The translations under genes were made by a program, and so were the position numbers. Positions 37,048-44,841 of a DNA stretch of 48,270 bases are shown piece by piece (position 1 is the stretch's first letter; the number at the start of each line of letters is the position of its first letter). The notes below the pieces were generated by a model that was given only the letters and a program-made list of their open reading frames with translations, made no database searches and had not been told where the DNA came from. This stretch comes from Nitrospira sp. (GTDB lineage: Bacteria; Nitrospirota; Nitrospiria; Nitrospirales; Nitrospiraceae): contig JAEURV010000003.1 in the NCBI GenBank assembly GCA_016788465.1, forward strand, positions 1 to 48,270. The letters are read 5' to 3'.

Positions 37048-37477
37048 TGTCCTGGGTGCCTCCATGCCGAACCGCCACCTTCTCCTGCTTCTTGCGGTCA
37101 TTGCGACCCTCAATGTGTTGCACCTGATCGACCACATCTTCCGAGGAGATTTTCACTGGCCGATCGATGAGCAATCGATTGGATTTCTCGTCGTGGCGAC
37201 GGTCATCCTGGGCGGAATGGGATTGGGGGTCTGGCTCTATCGGGCAGGACGGGTAGGTGCTCGCTTCTGGACGATTGTCGGATTACTCGGTCTCGGGCTC
37301 GGTTGGCTCTCGCATTTCAGCCCGATGACTGATCAACCACTGTCAGTGATCTATCAGGGCTATGCCGCTCGCTGGGCGGGAGTCTTAGCGGTCGGCTGTC
37401 TCCTTCTGCTCATGCTGTGCGTCCTTGGAGCAACTGCCTTTTCTGGGTATCTCTGGACGCGCGCGAGCCGTTTGTAA
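37031..37477 (+). CDS. four-helix membrane protein of unknown function
   Basis: 148 residues from the ATG at 37031; an ATG at 37064 (MPNRHLLLLL) is also possible. Four hydrophobic segments are visible: LLLLLAVIATLNVLHLI, IGFLVVATVILGGMGLGVWL, FWTIVGLLGLGLGWL and GVLAVGCLLLLMLCVLGATA. The loop after the first helix carries DHIFRGDFHWP, with two His and two Asp that may be functional. No family recognised. It overlaps the DUF5069 gene, so the two are probably one transcript. Confidence 0.7.
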   Translation: MKTDSDVLGASMPNRHLLLLLAVIATLNVLHLIDHIFRGDFHWPIDEQSIGFLVVATVILGGMGLGVWLYRAGRVGARFWTIVGLLGLGLGWLSHFSPMTDQPLSVIYQGYAARWAGVLAVGCLLLLMLCVLGATAFSGYLWTRASRL

Positions 37478-37489
37478 TTAGATCTGTAC

Positions 37490-38137
37490 CTATCGCATTT
37501 CCGTCCAGATGCCGATTTGTGAACGGAACGCCAATTGTCGAATCGTGGTGCGAACCACCGTGGCGTCATGTGTCTGGTCGATGGATTGGACGTGTTCGTT
37601 CGGTGAGAAGCGTATTGAGTAGAATCCTCCCGTGAAGGCGGAAAAGGCCAAGGCTCGCTCGGGCGTGATCGCGACAGCGACATGGCCGCGCCCCTGCAGT
37701 TCATGAACGGATTCATTCGGCCCCAACGCTTCGCTGAACCAATGGCCGCGACTTTCTTGAAACCCATAGACTTGTCGGTTAGTCTGGACCAGCAGTACAC
37801 GCGGAAATACCCGGTACTGCTCAACATGTTCCTCGACGCCCAAGTGGATTTCCGTCCATCGGTGCAAGGCAGAAGAAAAGCCCAATAGTCGTCGAGTGGT
37901 TTGTGCGAAGCCCGCAGGTCCGTGAGCCGCGGTCGTGAGGACGGTTTCATTGACTCCCAATGGCTCTTCAACAGGGCTTCCTCCCCCTGGTAGGGCAACG
38001 ACCCTGTCTTTTACGACCGTGATCAGGACCTCGATAGAGCGGCCTTGGGCGAAGATCGGACAAGGATACAGGGTGGCCATGATCAGGAGGAAGACCCAAT
38101 GTCTGAGGGAAAGAGCCATTGACATCCGGCCTGTCAT
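37490..38137 (-). CDS. secreted repeat protein of unknown function
   Basis: 215 residues. An AGGA ribosome site supports the ATG at 38137. A signal peptide ends near CPIFAQ (residue 31). The mature protein consists of about five units of 38-40 residues with the loose consensus V.V.T..R.L.F......W.E..LGPNEHV; the anchor words are GVNETV, GVEEHV, GPNESV and SPNEHV at the same place in successive units, and the last unit is cut short. The spacing suggests beta-propeller-like blades or a beta-solenoid. A role in the periplasm or envelope is likely; function unknown. It converges with the membrane-protein gene, leaving 12 bp between stops. Confidence 0.7.
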   Translation of the reverse strand: MTGRMSMALSLRHWVFLLIMATLYPCPIFAQGRSIEVLITVVKDRVVALPGGGSPVEEPLGVNETVLTTAAHGPAGFAQTTRRLLGFSSALHRWTEIHLGVEEHVEQYRVFPRVLLVQTNRQVYGFQESRGHWFSEALGPNESVHELQGRGHVAVAITPERALAFSAFTGGFYSIRFSPNEHVQSIDQTHDATVVRTTIRQLAFRSQIGIWTEMR

Positions 38138-38269
38138 GCCAATTCCTGATTGCCTCTCTATGCTGCATCATACAAGGAATCCGGTGCAGGTGTCTTGATC
38201 CACGCTTGCCGAATGGCGCCATTCGATCGAGTAACCGGAGTCGTGATCGTAGGCTTGTTCAGAAAGCAC

Positions 38270-38303
38270 GAACGCCGTCGGTCCATCAGGACCGACGGCG
38301 TTC
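38270..38303 (-). terminator. 15-bp perfect hairpin, terminator
   Basis: GAACGCCGTCGGTCC, loop ATCA, then the exact reverse complement. On the minus strand it is followed by GTGCTTTCT and lies 30 bases after the stop of the gene at 38334-38765, so it probably ends that transcript. Confidence 0.75.
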
Positions 38304-38333
38304 ATGCATCCTGAGCCATCGACTGATGAGGTG

Positions 38334-38765
38334 CTACACCGAGGGGAGTGTCAGCAGTTTCTTCATCTCGCAGTGGGCCAGTACGACGTCGGGGGCGCGC
38401 TGCAGCGCCTCATAATAACTCCGCTCATATCCATCGCCCAGTTCAGAGGGGCGAATGAGCCCTCGGATTTCTGTCAATAGAACCGCGACGTCATCAACCG
38501 TGGGTTGATCGTGTCCATCGAGCAGCTCGTCGATACGGACGACCATATTGGAGAGCGGATGGAGCCAGGTAAACCACGGGTCGTTCATCACAAGCTGGAG
38601 GAGTTGGCCTGTGGAGTCAACTCGGCCATAAATCCGCTCATAGGTTAGTTGCTCGGCGACAATCAGGGCCTTATGCAAGCCTAAGAGTCCATGCCGAACA
38701 TCGGATAAGGTCCGCCGCAGCGGATTGGTCTCTCGGACGTCTGTGTGCTTCGATGAAATAGCCAT
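38334..38765 (-). CDS. conserved helical protein of unknown function
   Basis: 143 residues, soluble, mostly helical. The wording LGLHKALIVAEQLTYERIYG, LLQLVMNDPWFTWLHPLS and VVRIDELLD recalls a small protein found in many Proteobacteria and Nitrospirae, but I know no established function or domain name for it. It ends with ALQRAPDVVLAHCEMKKLL. No signal peptide or membrane segment. A strong hairpin terminator follows, so it is a single-gene unit. Confidence 0.65.
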   Translation of the reverse strand: MAISSKHTDVRETNPLRRTLSDVRHGLLGLHKALIVAEQLTYERIYGRVDSTGQLLQLVMNDPWFTWLHPLSNMVVRIDELLDGHDQPTVDDVAVLLTEIRGLIRPSELGDGYERSYYEALQRAPDVVLAHCEMKKLLTLPSV

Positions 38766-38962
38766 AATGGTTAGTGTAGCAGCTCGGTTGACAATTAGGG
38801 ATTCAGGTACTATCCCCCTGTAAGTGACGCACTAGGATTCTTATCGGATAGCAGTCGATTGTTCTGTAGTCATCCTCAAGGCCAGAGGGGGAATGAATGT
38901 GGGGCTTCGCCGGCTAGGTATCTGCGGTGTGACGAGGAATTGACGGCGCCATGACACGGCCA

Positions 38963-39805
38963 TCACCGTTCGGCAAGTACAGCGGGCGAGATCTCGGAGA
39001 CCTGTTGCTGGGAAGGATACTGAGCAGATTGTCTCTGAAAAGACTTGCTCTTTTGAGGACTTAGCAGGTTCCCATAGAACGAAAATAATTCGCCGGTTAG
39101 TCGAGCCGTGTTCTCGGGGTCGGTCGGGCGTTTTCGTCGGATATAGTCGTTCAACAGACGTCCCTCGGCCGTCTTGTGGATGTGGGGATGGCTCAAGTTC
39201 ATCCGATAGCGTGCAACGGCGCCAGCCACTCGGCTGATGAAGGTGACCGTTCCATCTTGTTCGATCTGCTCCACGATGCCGACATGCGTCAGAGGATCAT
39301 TCAGCAGGCCGTCCCCATTAAAATCCCAGGTGTTATCAAAGAACACCAGGTCACCTGGGTGGACGTCCATGTCTTGATGAAGCATGCCATGCTGGCGCAC
39401 ATGGCTGTGGATCAGCCGGACGCCGTTCGCATTCACTCCGGGGTGGCTACTTCGGTAGAGGTCGATCCCGTGCTCCAAAAAGATGGCACGCGTCACTCCC
39501 GCGCAATCATAGTTGATATGCCGACCTTGGATGGTGATGGTTCTTGACCCGAGCAACCGCACGGCAGACTGAACGATGGCAGATCGGCTGGGGAGCGACG
39601 TGAGGAGGGGGGCACCATCCTGTTTGTGGGAGGGGGAAGGTGGCTGCTGACTTGGAATGAGCGATCGTGACGGCCCAGTATTCGTGTCGAAGTTTTGTCT
39701 CGGGCTGGGCGACTCCGCTGCTGTTCGCTGGGGCTTCTGGATCGATGTGGTGCAGCCGGTCAGGGCTGCTATTGTGATGGTCACGATGATGACGATGTGC
39801 CGCAT
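38963..39805 (-). CDS. NlpC/P60-like cell-wall lipoprotein
   Basis: 280 residues from the ATG at 39805, fixed by GAGGAGG upstream and by the signal peptide MRHIVIIVTITIAALTGC with lipobox Cys18. A Pro/Ser-rich linker (30-70) leads to a papain-fold domain: the probable nucleophile C101 in INYDCAGVTRAIF and H174 in DPLTHVGIVEQI, with MDVHPGDLVFFDNTW between. This is the NlpC/P60 or CHAP-like pattern of enzymes that cut peptidoglycan peptides. NGDGLLNDP may bind Ca2+. The reading frame continues upstream without a stop into a degraded AAA-ATPase stub (39862-40102), which is not part of this protein. Confidence 0.78.
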   Translation of the reverse strand: MRHIVIIVTITIAALTGCTTSIQKPQRTAAESPSPRQNFDTNTGPSRSLIPSQQPPSPSHKQDGAPLLTSLPSRSAIVQSAVRLLGSRTITIQGRHINYDCAGVTRAIFLEHGIDLYRSSHPGVNANGVRLIHSHVRQHGMLHQDMDVHPGDLVFFDNTWDFNGDGLLNDPLTHVGIVEQIEQDGTVTFISRVAGAVARYRMNLSHPHIHKTAEGRLLNDYIRRKRPTDPENTARLTGELFSFYGNLLSPQKSKSFQRQSAQYPSQQQVSEISPAVLAER

Positions 39806-39861
39806 CGGTCCTCCTCTCACTACAGGCTGCTCACAAATCGCCCTTCGGCAGCCTGTTCTAA

Positions 39862-40102
39862 GCCTATGCAGGTGCTGAAGAACTGCCAAGAGAGTTGCGG
39901 TCATTTTGCTCAGTGTCCGGCCTTCATCGGTGCGGGTGAGCTCTCTCGTGATCGACCACTCCAATAGCGGCATCCGTTCCTGTGCGGTCACGGATGGCAA
40001 CGGGGCCGATACCCGCTCTTCTTCCACCATTTCAAGGGAAACGATGGGATGAGAGGAGCGGATCAGAGTACGGAAATCATGGACGGTGGTTGAGAAAGCC
40101 AT
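39862..40102 (-). pseudogene. 5' stub of an AAA ATPase gene (Ycf46-like)
   Basis: It reads MAFSTTVHDFRTLIRSSHPI, then EMVEEERV and MPLLEWSITRELTRTDEGRT before losing similarity around LLAVLQHLHRL. This is the start of a family of single-copy AAA ATPases whose N-terminus reads DLRTLIRA..PI..LVT.EE.RV...L and PLYVWSVT.GL. The Walker A/B and the rest (over 400 residues expected) are absent. The frame then runs by chance into the NlpC/P60-like lipoprotein gene. There is no good ribosome site. The family assignment rests on ~70 residues. Confidence 0.55.
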
Positions 40103-40417
40103 CGGACGAAAATGCTAGCACGAGGCTCGACGTCGACCAAGAAAACCGAAGATTGCCACTGGTGGACGAGTCAGAGCGGGTTCGTCAGTTCGCTCTGCTA
40201 TGAATTGGATTCCGTCGATACGAGGAGAACAGGCGGTGCTGTTTAGACGGAGGGGCCACTATTCAGGAGGGGACTGAAGCACCATCGACAAGAAGTGAAA
40301 GTGTGACATTGGAACGCAAGCCTCTTCGCCAGTTGCCTGCTGCAGTCACAATCGTAGGAGCAACATGTATGACGTCGATATCCCCGAACCGAGCTATGGT
40401 AGCGTCGTGAGTGCAGG
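40103..40417. other. gene-free interval
   Basis: No convincing frame on either strand; the longest (40243-40440 -) is Cys/Arg/His-rich without start context and overlaps the end of the next lipoprotein gene. No RNA or repeat seen. Confidence 0.4.
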
Positions 40418-41137
40418 TTAGGTCTTTTGTGGATTTTCAAGGGCCTTATTGATTTCAGTGATCAGGCGGCGTTCGATCTCAGTGGTCTCCTCGTGACTCA
40501 CACTCAAGATCCGTCCCCCCTGCGCGACCCGTTCAAACTCCGCCTTCACACCGAGCTTCGTCACACTGTCCGGAAGAGCCTCAAGAGAAACGAGATACTG
40601 ATTTCGTGAGCCTGTCATCTCGAGCGTCGCGGGAGTGGAAATCTTCCGTTCGGTCACATAGACCGCTCGTTGATCGGTCTTCACGCTGACCTTCATGTGA
40701 TAGCCATTGCGCGCCAGCGCATCTTCCACCACCTTGGCCACGGTCGGCATAGGACGCGGCAACGTATCGGACTGTGCACCCTTTTCCTCGATTTTGAGGG
40801 ATTCTGCCATCTGTGCGGCGATCATTCGTTTGGTCTCAGCCAGTTGCAGCTCCATTTGTTCGGTGAGCCGTTTGGCGTCCGCTTTGGTCACTTCCATGCT
40901 GCTCTTGGCGTCACGGAGCTCCTGGTTGAGCAGATCGATCTGTTGTTGCATCACCTTGTTTCCGTCCTGCAACGAGCCCAAGAGAGATTCTTGCTTCGCC
41001 AGTTGCCGCTTGAGTGCGTCATTCTCCACGCGAAAGGGATTCTCTCGATTCCCATCGGGTGCGCAGCCGAGCGCCATCATGAACCAGACGATGCCGATTC
41101 CCAGTGACCGTGGATTGACCAGAGTTTTTTCCTGCAC
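40418..41137 (-). CDS. coiled-coil lipoprotein of unknown function
   Basis: 239 residues, GTG start with GGGAGGGG upstream. The signal peptide SLGIGIVWFMMALGC has lipobox Cys25. Residues ~38-115 form a long heptad-rich helix (ENDALKRQLAKQESLLGSLQ and onward), followed by a linker (DTLPRPMPTV) and a ~95-residue alpha/beta domain. Such layouts are seen in envelope-spanning or scaffold lipoproteins; I do not recognise the C-terminal domain. It is divergent from the secreted-protein gene at 41234, with 96 bp between them. Confidence 0.75.
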   Translation of the reverse strand: MQEKTLVNPRSLGIGIVWFMMALGCAPDGNRENPFRVENDALKRQLAKQESLLGSLQDGNKVMQQQIDLLNQELRDAKSSMEVTKADAKRLTEQMELQLAETKRMIAAQMAESLKIEEKGAQSDTLPRPMPTVAKVVEDALARNGYHMKVSVKTDQRAVYVTERKISTPATLEMTGSRNQYLVSLEALPDSVTKLGVKAEFERVAQGGRILSVSHEETTEIERRLITEINKALENPQKT

Positions 41138-41233
41138 GTGTGCCCCTCCCAGTTAGCTGGTAAGATTATCTACGCTTCGGCGTAACTTGTAAATCCGATA
41201 GCAGAAATTTGATCGTCTGACCGATCCCTGAAT

Positions 41234-41890
41234 ATGCGTTCGATCATGAAAGAGGTGGTTGCCTGTGCGGTGCTATTGACCTTTCTTTTCGTGGAGTTCT
41301 CATCCGCGATGGAGGGAGGACCAGTAACCGCTGCAGTCCTTCCGGAGGATTATGATCTGTACGATCGGATCATCGAGGATAAATTTCTTACCTCGCAGAT
41401 CCAATTGGTCCTATTGGAACGTATGACCGTCTCACGACTTGTGCCGCATCAGCCTGAGTCCATGACGCCAGGGTTCATTCAGCAGCAAGGAATCTTTCAT
41501 GGAATATTGTCGCCAGAGCTGGTCCGCGATTTTGTCGGTGCCAACCAGACACCGAGCCGACTCGACGGTAGATTTCGATTTGGCGTGCGCTATCGATTTG
41601 TGTCCGGGGAAGCAAGCGAAGATGTAGAGGCGCGTCTGGCTGTTCCTGCCATGAATGGGCATGGGTTGGTGGTCCAAGGCCCCTCTGTGCTCGATCGCCT
41701 GGCGTTCTCGCGTGTGGGGAGAACGCTGAAGAACGATCAAGCTCTCGTGTATGTCGAGAATCGGCGTCGTGATGGGACCGGAGCAGGGTTCTTGGTGTGG
41801 TTCCATCGCCGGGACCGGGTATGGGAGTTATTTGATACGGAGGTGGTGTGGACCGTTCACGATCGCGAAGCTGAAGCAGAAAGTCCCTAA
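41234..41890 (+). CDS. secreted protein of unknown function
   Basis: 218 residues. The signal peptide VVACAVLLTFLFVEFSSA ends near residue 25; the start could be the ATG at 41234 or 41246. The mature part reads LPEDYDLYDRIIEDKFLTSQ, RMTVSRLVPHQ, then a beta-rich segment with FRFGVRYRFVSGEASEDVEA and a tail GFLVWFHRRDRVWELFDTEV. No family or catalytic motif recognised. It is followed after 40 bp by the MBL-fold gene on the same strand. Confidence 0.65.
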   Translation: MRSIMKEVVACAVLLTFLFVEFSSAMEGGPVTAAVLPEDYDLYDRIIEDKFLTSQIQLVLLERMTVSRLVPHQPESMTPGFIQQQGIFHGILSPELVRDFVGANQTPSRLDGRFRFGVRYRFVSGEASEDVEARLAVPAMNGHGLVVQGPSVLDRLAFSRVGRTLKNDQALVYVENRRRDGTGAGFLVWFHRRDRVWELFDTEVVWTVHDREAEAESP

Positions 41891-41930
41891 CTTGCGCTGC
41901 ACGGGCATCTGGCTGTAGCATGCGACTCTC

Positions 41931-42569
41931 ATGGCTTCGCTGATTCGAAAAACCTTTTCAGTTCCACCGCTCGGCTGTAATTGCTCGATCATCGGCGACC
42001 CGATCACGAAGCAAGCGGTGGTGATCGATCCTGGCGGCGCTCCGGAGCGAATCCTTCATGACGTGCAGCAGCTGGGGCTCACGGTCAGTCACATCCTGCA
42101 CACGCACGCCCATTTCGATCACTTTCTGGCATCCAGCGAGCTGAAGAAGGCGACCGGTGCAACGATTTGTCTCCATCAAGACGATCTCAAACTCTGGGAA
42201 AACCTTGAACTGCAGTGCCGCATGTTTGGGGTGTCCTATGTGCCGGCTCTGTCACCGGACTACTGGCTTGTGGATGAGGAAAAGGTGATGCTGGGACAGG
42301 TACCCATTGTCGCGCTCCATACGCCGGGACACACGCCCGGATCAATGAGCTTCCATGTGCCGAACGATAGGCTCGTGCTGGCCGGTGACACGCTCTTTCG
42401 AGGAAGTATCGGTCGAACCGATCTGTGGGGGGGAAGTTTTGAGGCGATCGAAGAGTCGATTCGTGAACGACTCTACACCCTCGATGATGCCACGACGGTG
42501 ATCACTGGCCATGGCCCAGAAACTGAGATCGGTCTTGAAAAGGAGTCAAATCAGTTCGTCCGTGTATGA
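41931..42569 (+). CDS. MBL-fold metallo-hydrolase (glyoxalase II-like)
   Basis: 212 residues, cytoplasmic. The zinc motif H59-x-H61-x-D63-H64 (HTHAHFDHF), a later HTPGHTPGSMSF and LVLAGDTLFRGSIGRTDLWGG give the full two-metal ligand set of the glyoxalase II/YcbL subgroup, and its length fits the short YcbL type lacking the substrate-binding C-terminal domain of true GloB. It may hydrolyse glutathione or other thioesters; the exact substrate is unknown. No ribosome site is evident before the ATG at 41931. It converges with the next small gene with only 3 bp between stop codons. Confidence 0.9.
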   Translation: MASLIRKTFSVPPLGCNCSIIGDPITKQAVVIDPGGAPERILHDVQQLGLTVSHILHTHAHFDHFLASSELKKATGATICLHQDDLKLWENLELQCRMFGVSYVPALSPDYWLVDEEKVMLGQVPIVALHTPGHTPGSMSFHVPNDRLVLAGDTLFRGSIGRTDLWGGSFEAIEESIRERLYTLDDATTVITGHGPETEIGLEKESNQFVRV

Positions 42570-42572
42570 CAA

Positions 42573-42881
42573 CTACTCTCGGGCCATACGCTCCTTGAGC
42601 CGCTCAATCCGCTTCTCAGTCGATTGCTTAATGAAGGTCATATTCTCGGCGAGATGTTGCTGGGCGTTGATCTTGCCCTCTTCCCGGCGTTTCTGTTGAT
42701 CCAACCCAAATTGTGCGATAAGTGGTCCGTCTTCCTTGTTCAGTGCTGTCCAGATTTCCATGCAGCGAGGCTGTTTGGCTGATGGATATTTATCACAGGG
42801 TGGATCTATCGCTGACGCTCGCGAAGGTGTGATGGCAAGACCAAGGACGAGGACAACCAGGCTACACCAAAGCGGATTCAT
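42573..42881 (-). CDS. small secreted protein
   Basis: 102 residues from the ATG at 42881, which has GGAG seven bases upstream; a second ATG four codons earlier is weaker. The signal peptide ends near SRASA. The mature part has two Cys (PPCDKYPSAKQPRCMEIW) that could form a disulfide, and a helical tail rich in Lys, Arg and Glu (STEKRIERLKERMARE). Family not recognised; probably periplasmic. The interval to trpS (42882-43101) shows no gene. Confidence 0.65.
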   Translation of the reverse strand: MNPLWCSLVVLVLGLAITPSRASAIDPPCDKYPSAKQPRCMEIWTALNKEDGPLIAQFGLDQQKRREEGKINAQQHLAENMTFIKQSTEKRIERLKERMARE

Positions 42882-43101
42882 GCCGTGCTCCATCTGAATG
42901 ACGGTTTCTTCAAGCAGGAGACATTACCACATTTGACGAGGTGAAGGCGGCACATGGGAACGATGAGAGGGATACGGAGAGGGTGCTTCAACAATGGAGA
43001 AGCAGAAGCCAGCGGACACGAACGAGTCGATAGTATGGTGTAGCCTCACGGCTATATGCCCTGCGCTGGTCGGGGACGAAGGGATCGCATGGGGATGATC
43101 C

Positions 43102-44094
43102 CTAGATGTTCATGGCTTCGTTGACTTCTTGGAGGGTCGCTTTTGCAACAGTGGCCGCACGTATACTGCCGGCATCGACGATCTCATCAACCTGAGACGG
43201 CTCTTGTGTGAGCCTGGTACGCCGGTCCCAGATCGGCGTCAGCTGCTCCACCATCCGATCTCCCACCAGTTTCTTGCAGTCGATACAACCGATCGCAGCA
43301 GACCGGCAGTCTGTGTTGACCTGATCTTGAATCCCCTGGGAAGAGTAGATCTTATGGAATTCATAGACCGGGCAGAGGTCCGGATTGCCGGGGTCAGTCC
43401 GTCTCACACGGGCAGGGTCGGTCACCATGGTTTTGAGTTTCTGCCGAACAACCGGTTCGGTGTCTGAAAGGTTAATCGTATTATGGTAGCTCTTGCTCAT
43501 CTTGCGGCCATCGGTGCCGATTACCTTTGGGAACTTTGTCAGATGTTCCTTCGGTTCCGGAAACACAGAGGCCTTATAGATGTCGTTGAACCGCCGAGCG
43601 AGTTCCCTGGTCAGCTCAAGATGGGGGAGCTGATCCTTTCCGACCGGTACGAAGTCGGGTTTGTACAGAAGAATATCGGCGGCCTGCAGTACGGGGTAGC
43701 CCAAAAAGCCGTACGTCGTAAGATCTTTCTCCTTGATCTCCTCCTGCTTCTCCTTATAGGTCGGATTGCGTTCAAGCCATGAAACGGGGGTCATCATGGA
43801 AAGCAAGAGATGCAAGATCGCGTGTTCCGGAATTCGGGATTGGATGAAAATCGTGGACCGATCCGGATCAATACCGCCGGCCAACCAATCGATCAACATT
43901 TCACGGACGAAGGTCCGAATCCGGGTGGTGTCCGCATAATTCGTCGACAGGGCGTGCCAGTCGGCGACGAAGAAGTAACAGTCATACTGCTCTTGTAAGG
44001 CTTTCCAGTTCTCGAGTGCACCCAGGTAATTCCCAAGGTGCATCAAGCCGCTGGGCTGCATTCCGCTCAAAACTCGCTTTCGAGGTGCCGTCAT
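43102..44094 (-). CDS. trpS: tryptophanyl-tRNA synthetase
   Basis: 330 residues, normal for bacterial TrpRS. It charges tRNA-Trp in the cytoplasm. The class I signatures are present: the HIGH-like HLGN at 19-22 (SGLMHLGNYLGALENW) and KMSKS near residue 200 (GTDGRKMSKSYHNT). Between them are FVADWHALS and the tryptophan-pocket region GFLGYPVLQAADILLY. Its start overlaps the stop of the site-2 protease gene by 4 bp, so the two are translationally coupled, a pairing known from several bacteria. Confidence 0.97.
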   Translation of the reverse strand: MTAPRKRVLSGMQPSGLMHLGNYLGALENWKALQEQYDCYFFVADWHALSTNYADTTRIRTFVREMLIDWLAGGIDPDRSTIFIQSRIPEHAILHLLLSMMTPVSWLERNPTYKEKQEEIKEKDLTTYGFLGYPVLQAADILLYKPDFVPVGKDQLPHLELTRELARRFNDIYKASVFPEPKEHLTKFPKVIGTDGRKMSKSYHNTINLSDTEPVVRQKLKTMVTDPARVRRTDPGNPDLCPVYEFHKIYSSQGIQDQVNTDCRSAAIGCIDCKKLVGDRMVEQLTPIWDRRTRLTQEPSQVDEIVDAGSIRAATVAKATLQEVNEAMNI

Positions 44095-44831
44095 TCAGTT
44101 GCTCCCGGGCGTAGGCCAAGTGCGGTAGACAGAATCGTTCCGGACAAGCCCTTGGCAAAAGTTCCTGTGATCATGTGAATGATACCTAGTTCCTTGTCGA
44201 ACACGATCAGTCCCACCAAGATGAGCATCCCGTATGGTTCTAGCCTGACTAAGGCCATGGCGGGTTTCGGTGGAAGCAGGGCCGTCAAGATGCGGCCACC
44301 ATCGAGCGGTGGAATAGGCAGTAGATTGAAGAGCGCCAGGAACACGTTGATCATCACGGAATAGAGTGCCATGACGGCAATCGGTTTCAGAAACATGCTC
44401 CCTACGAGACCAGATGCTGTATCGGCTTCTGCGTTGTTGCGGAGGGACAAGGTCGGTTCGATCGTGAGAATCAGCGCTAAGAGCAAGGCGCTGGCGATGG
44501 CCAGCAGTAGGTTCATGCCGGGTCCGGCAGCAGCCGTGAGTGCCATATCGCGCCGAGGTTGATGCATGTTCCCAGGGTTGATCGGAACCGGTTTGGCCCA
44601 ACCCAGAAGAAAACTCCCTGGTAGCATCAAGCAGATCAGTGGGAGAATGATGGTGCCGAACGGGTCGATGTGGGCTAAGGGATTGATCGTGAGGCGACCC
44701 TGAACTTTTGCGGTCGAATCGCCGCACTTCTCCGCCATCCAGCCATGGGCATACTCATGGAGGACCATGGCAAACAGGAGCGGGAGTCCCATATAGGAAA
44801 TGCTGTGGAGGATATGTGACAACGAACTCAT
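44091..44831 (-). CDS. site-2 protease (M50 family)
   Basis: 246 residues, integral membrane zinc protease. The catalytic HExxH is H25-E26-Y-A-H29 (VLHEYAHGW) in the first helix, and NLLPIPPLDGGRIL carries the third ligand Asp. It has about six hydrophobic segments and no PDZ or CBS domain, so it belongs to the compact YwhC-like subgroup, whose substrates are generally unknown. It directly precedes and overlaps trpS, and follows the TPR/periplasmic-binding gene by 10 bp on the same strand, so the three are one operon. Confidence 0.92.
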   Translation of the reverse strand: MSSLSHILHSISYMGLPLLFAMVLHEYAHGWMAEKCGDSTAKVQGRLTINPLAHIDPFGTIILPLICLMLPGSFLLGWAKPVPINPGNMHQPRRDMALTAAAGPGMNLLLAIASALLLALILTIEPTLSLRNNAEADTASGLVGSMFLKPIAVMALYSVMINVFLALFNLLPIPPLDGGRILTALLPPKPAMALVRLEPYGMLILVGLIVFDKELGIIHMITGTFAKGLSGTILSTALGLRPGATE

Positions 44832-44841
44832 ACCATTGCGT

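Noticed and set aside
40243..40440. 65-codon minus-strand frame
   Set aside because: Cys/Arg/His-rich random-like peptide, no start context, overlaps the end of a real lipoprotein gene.
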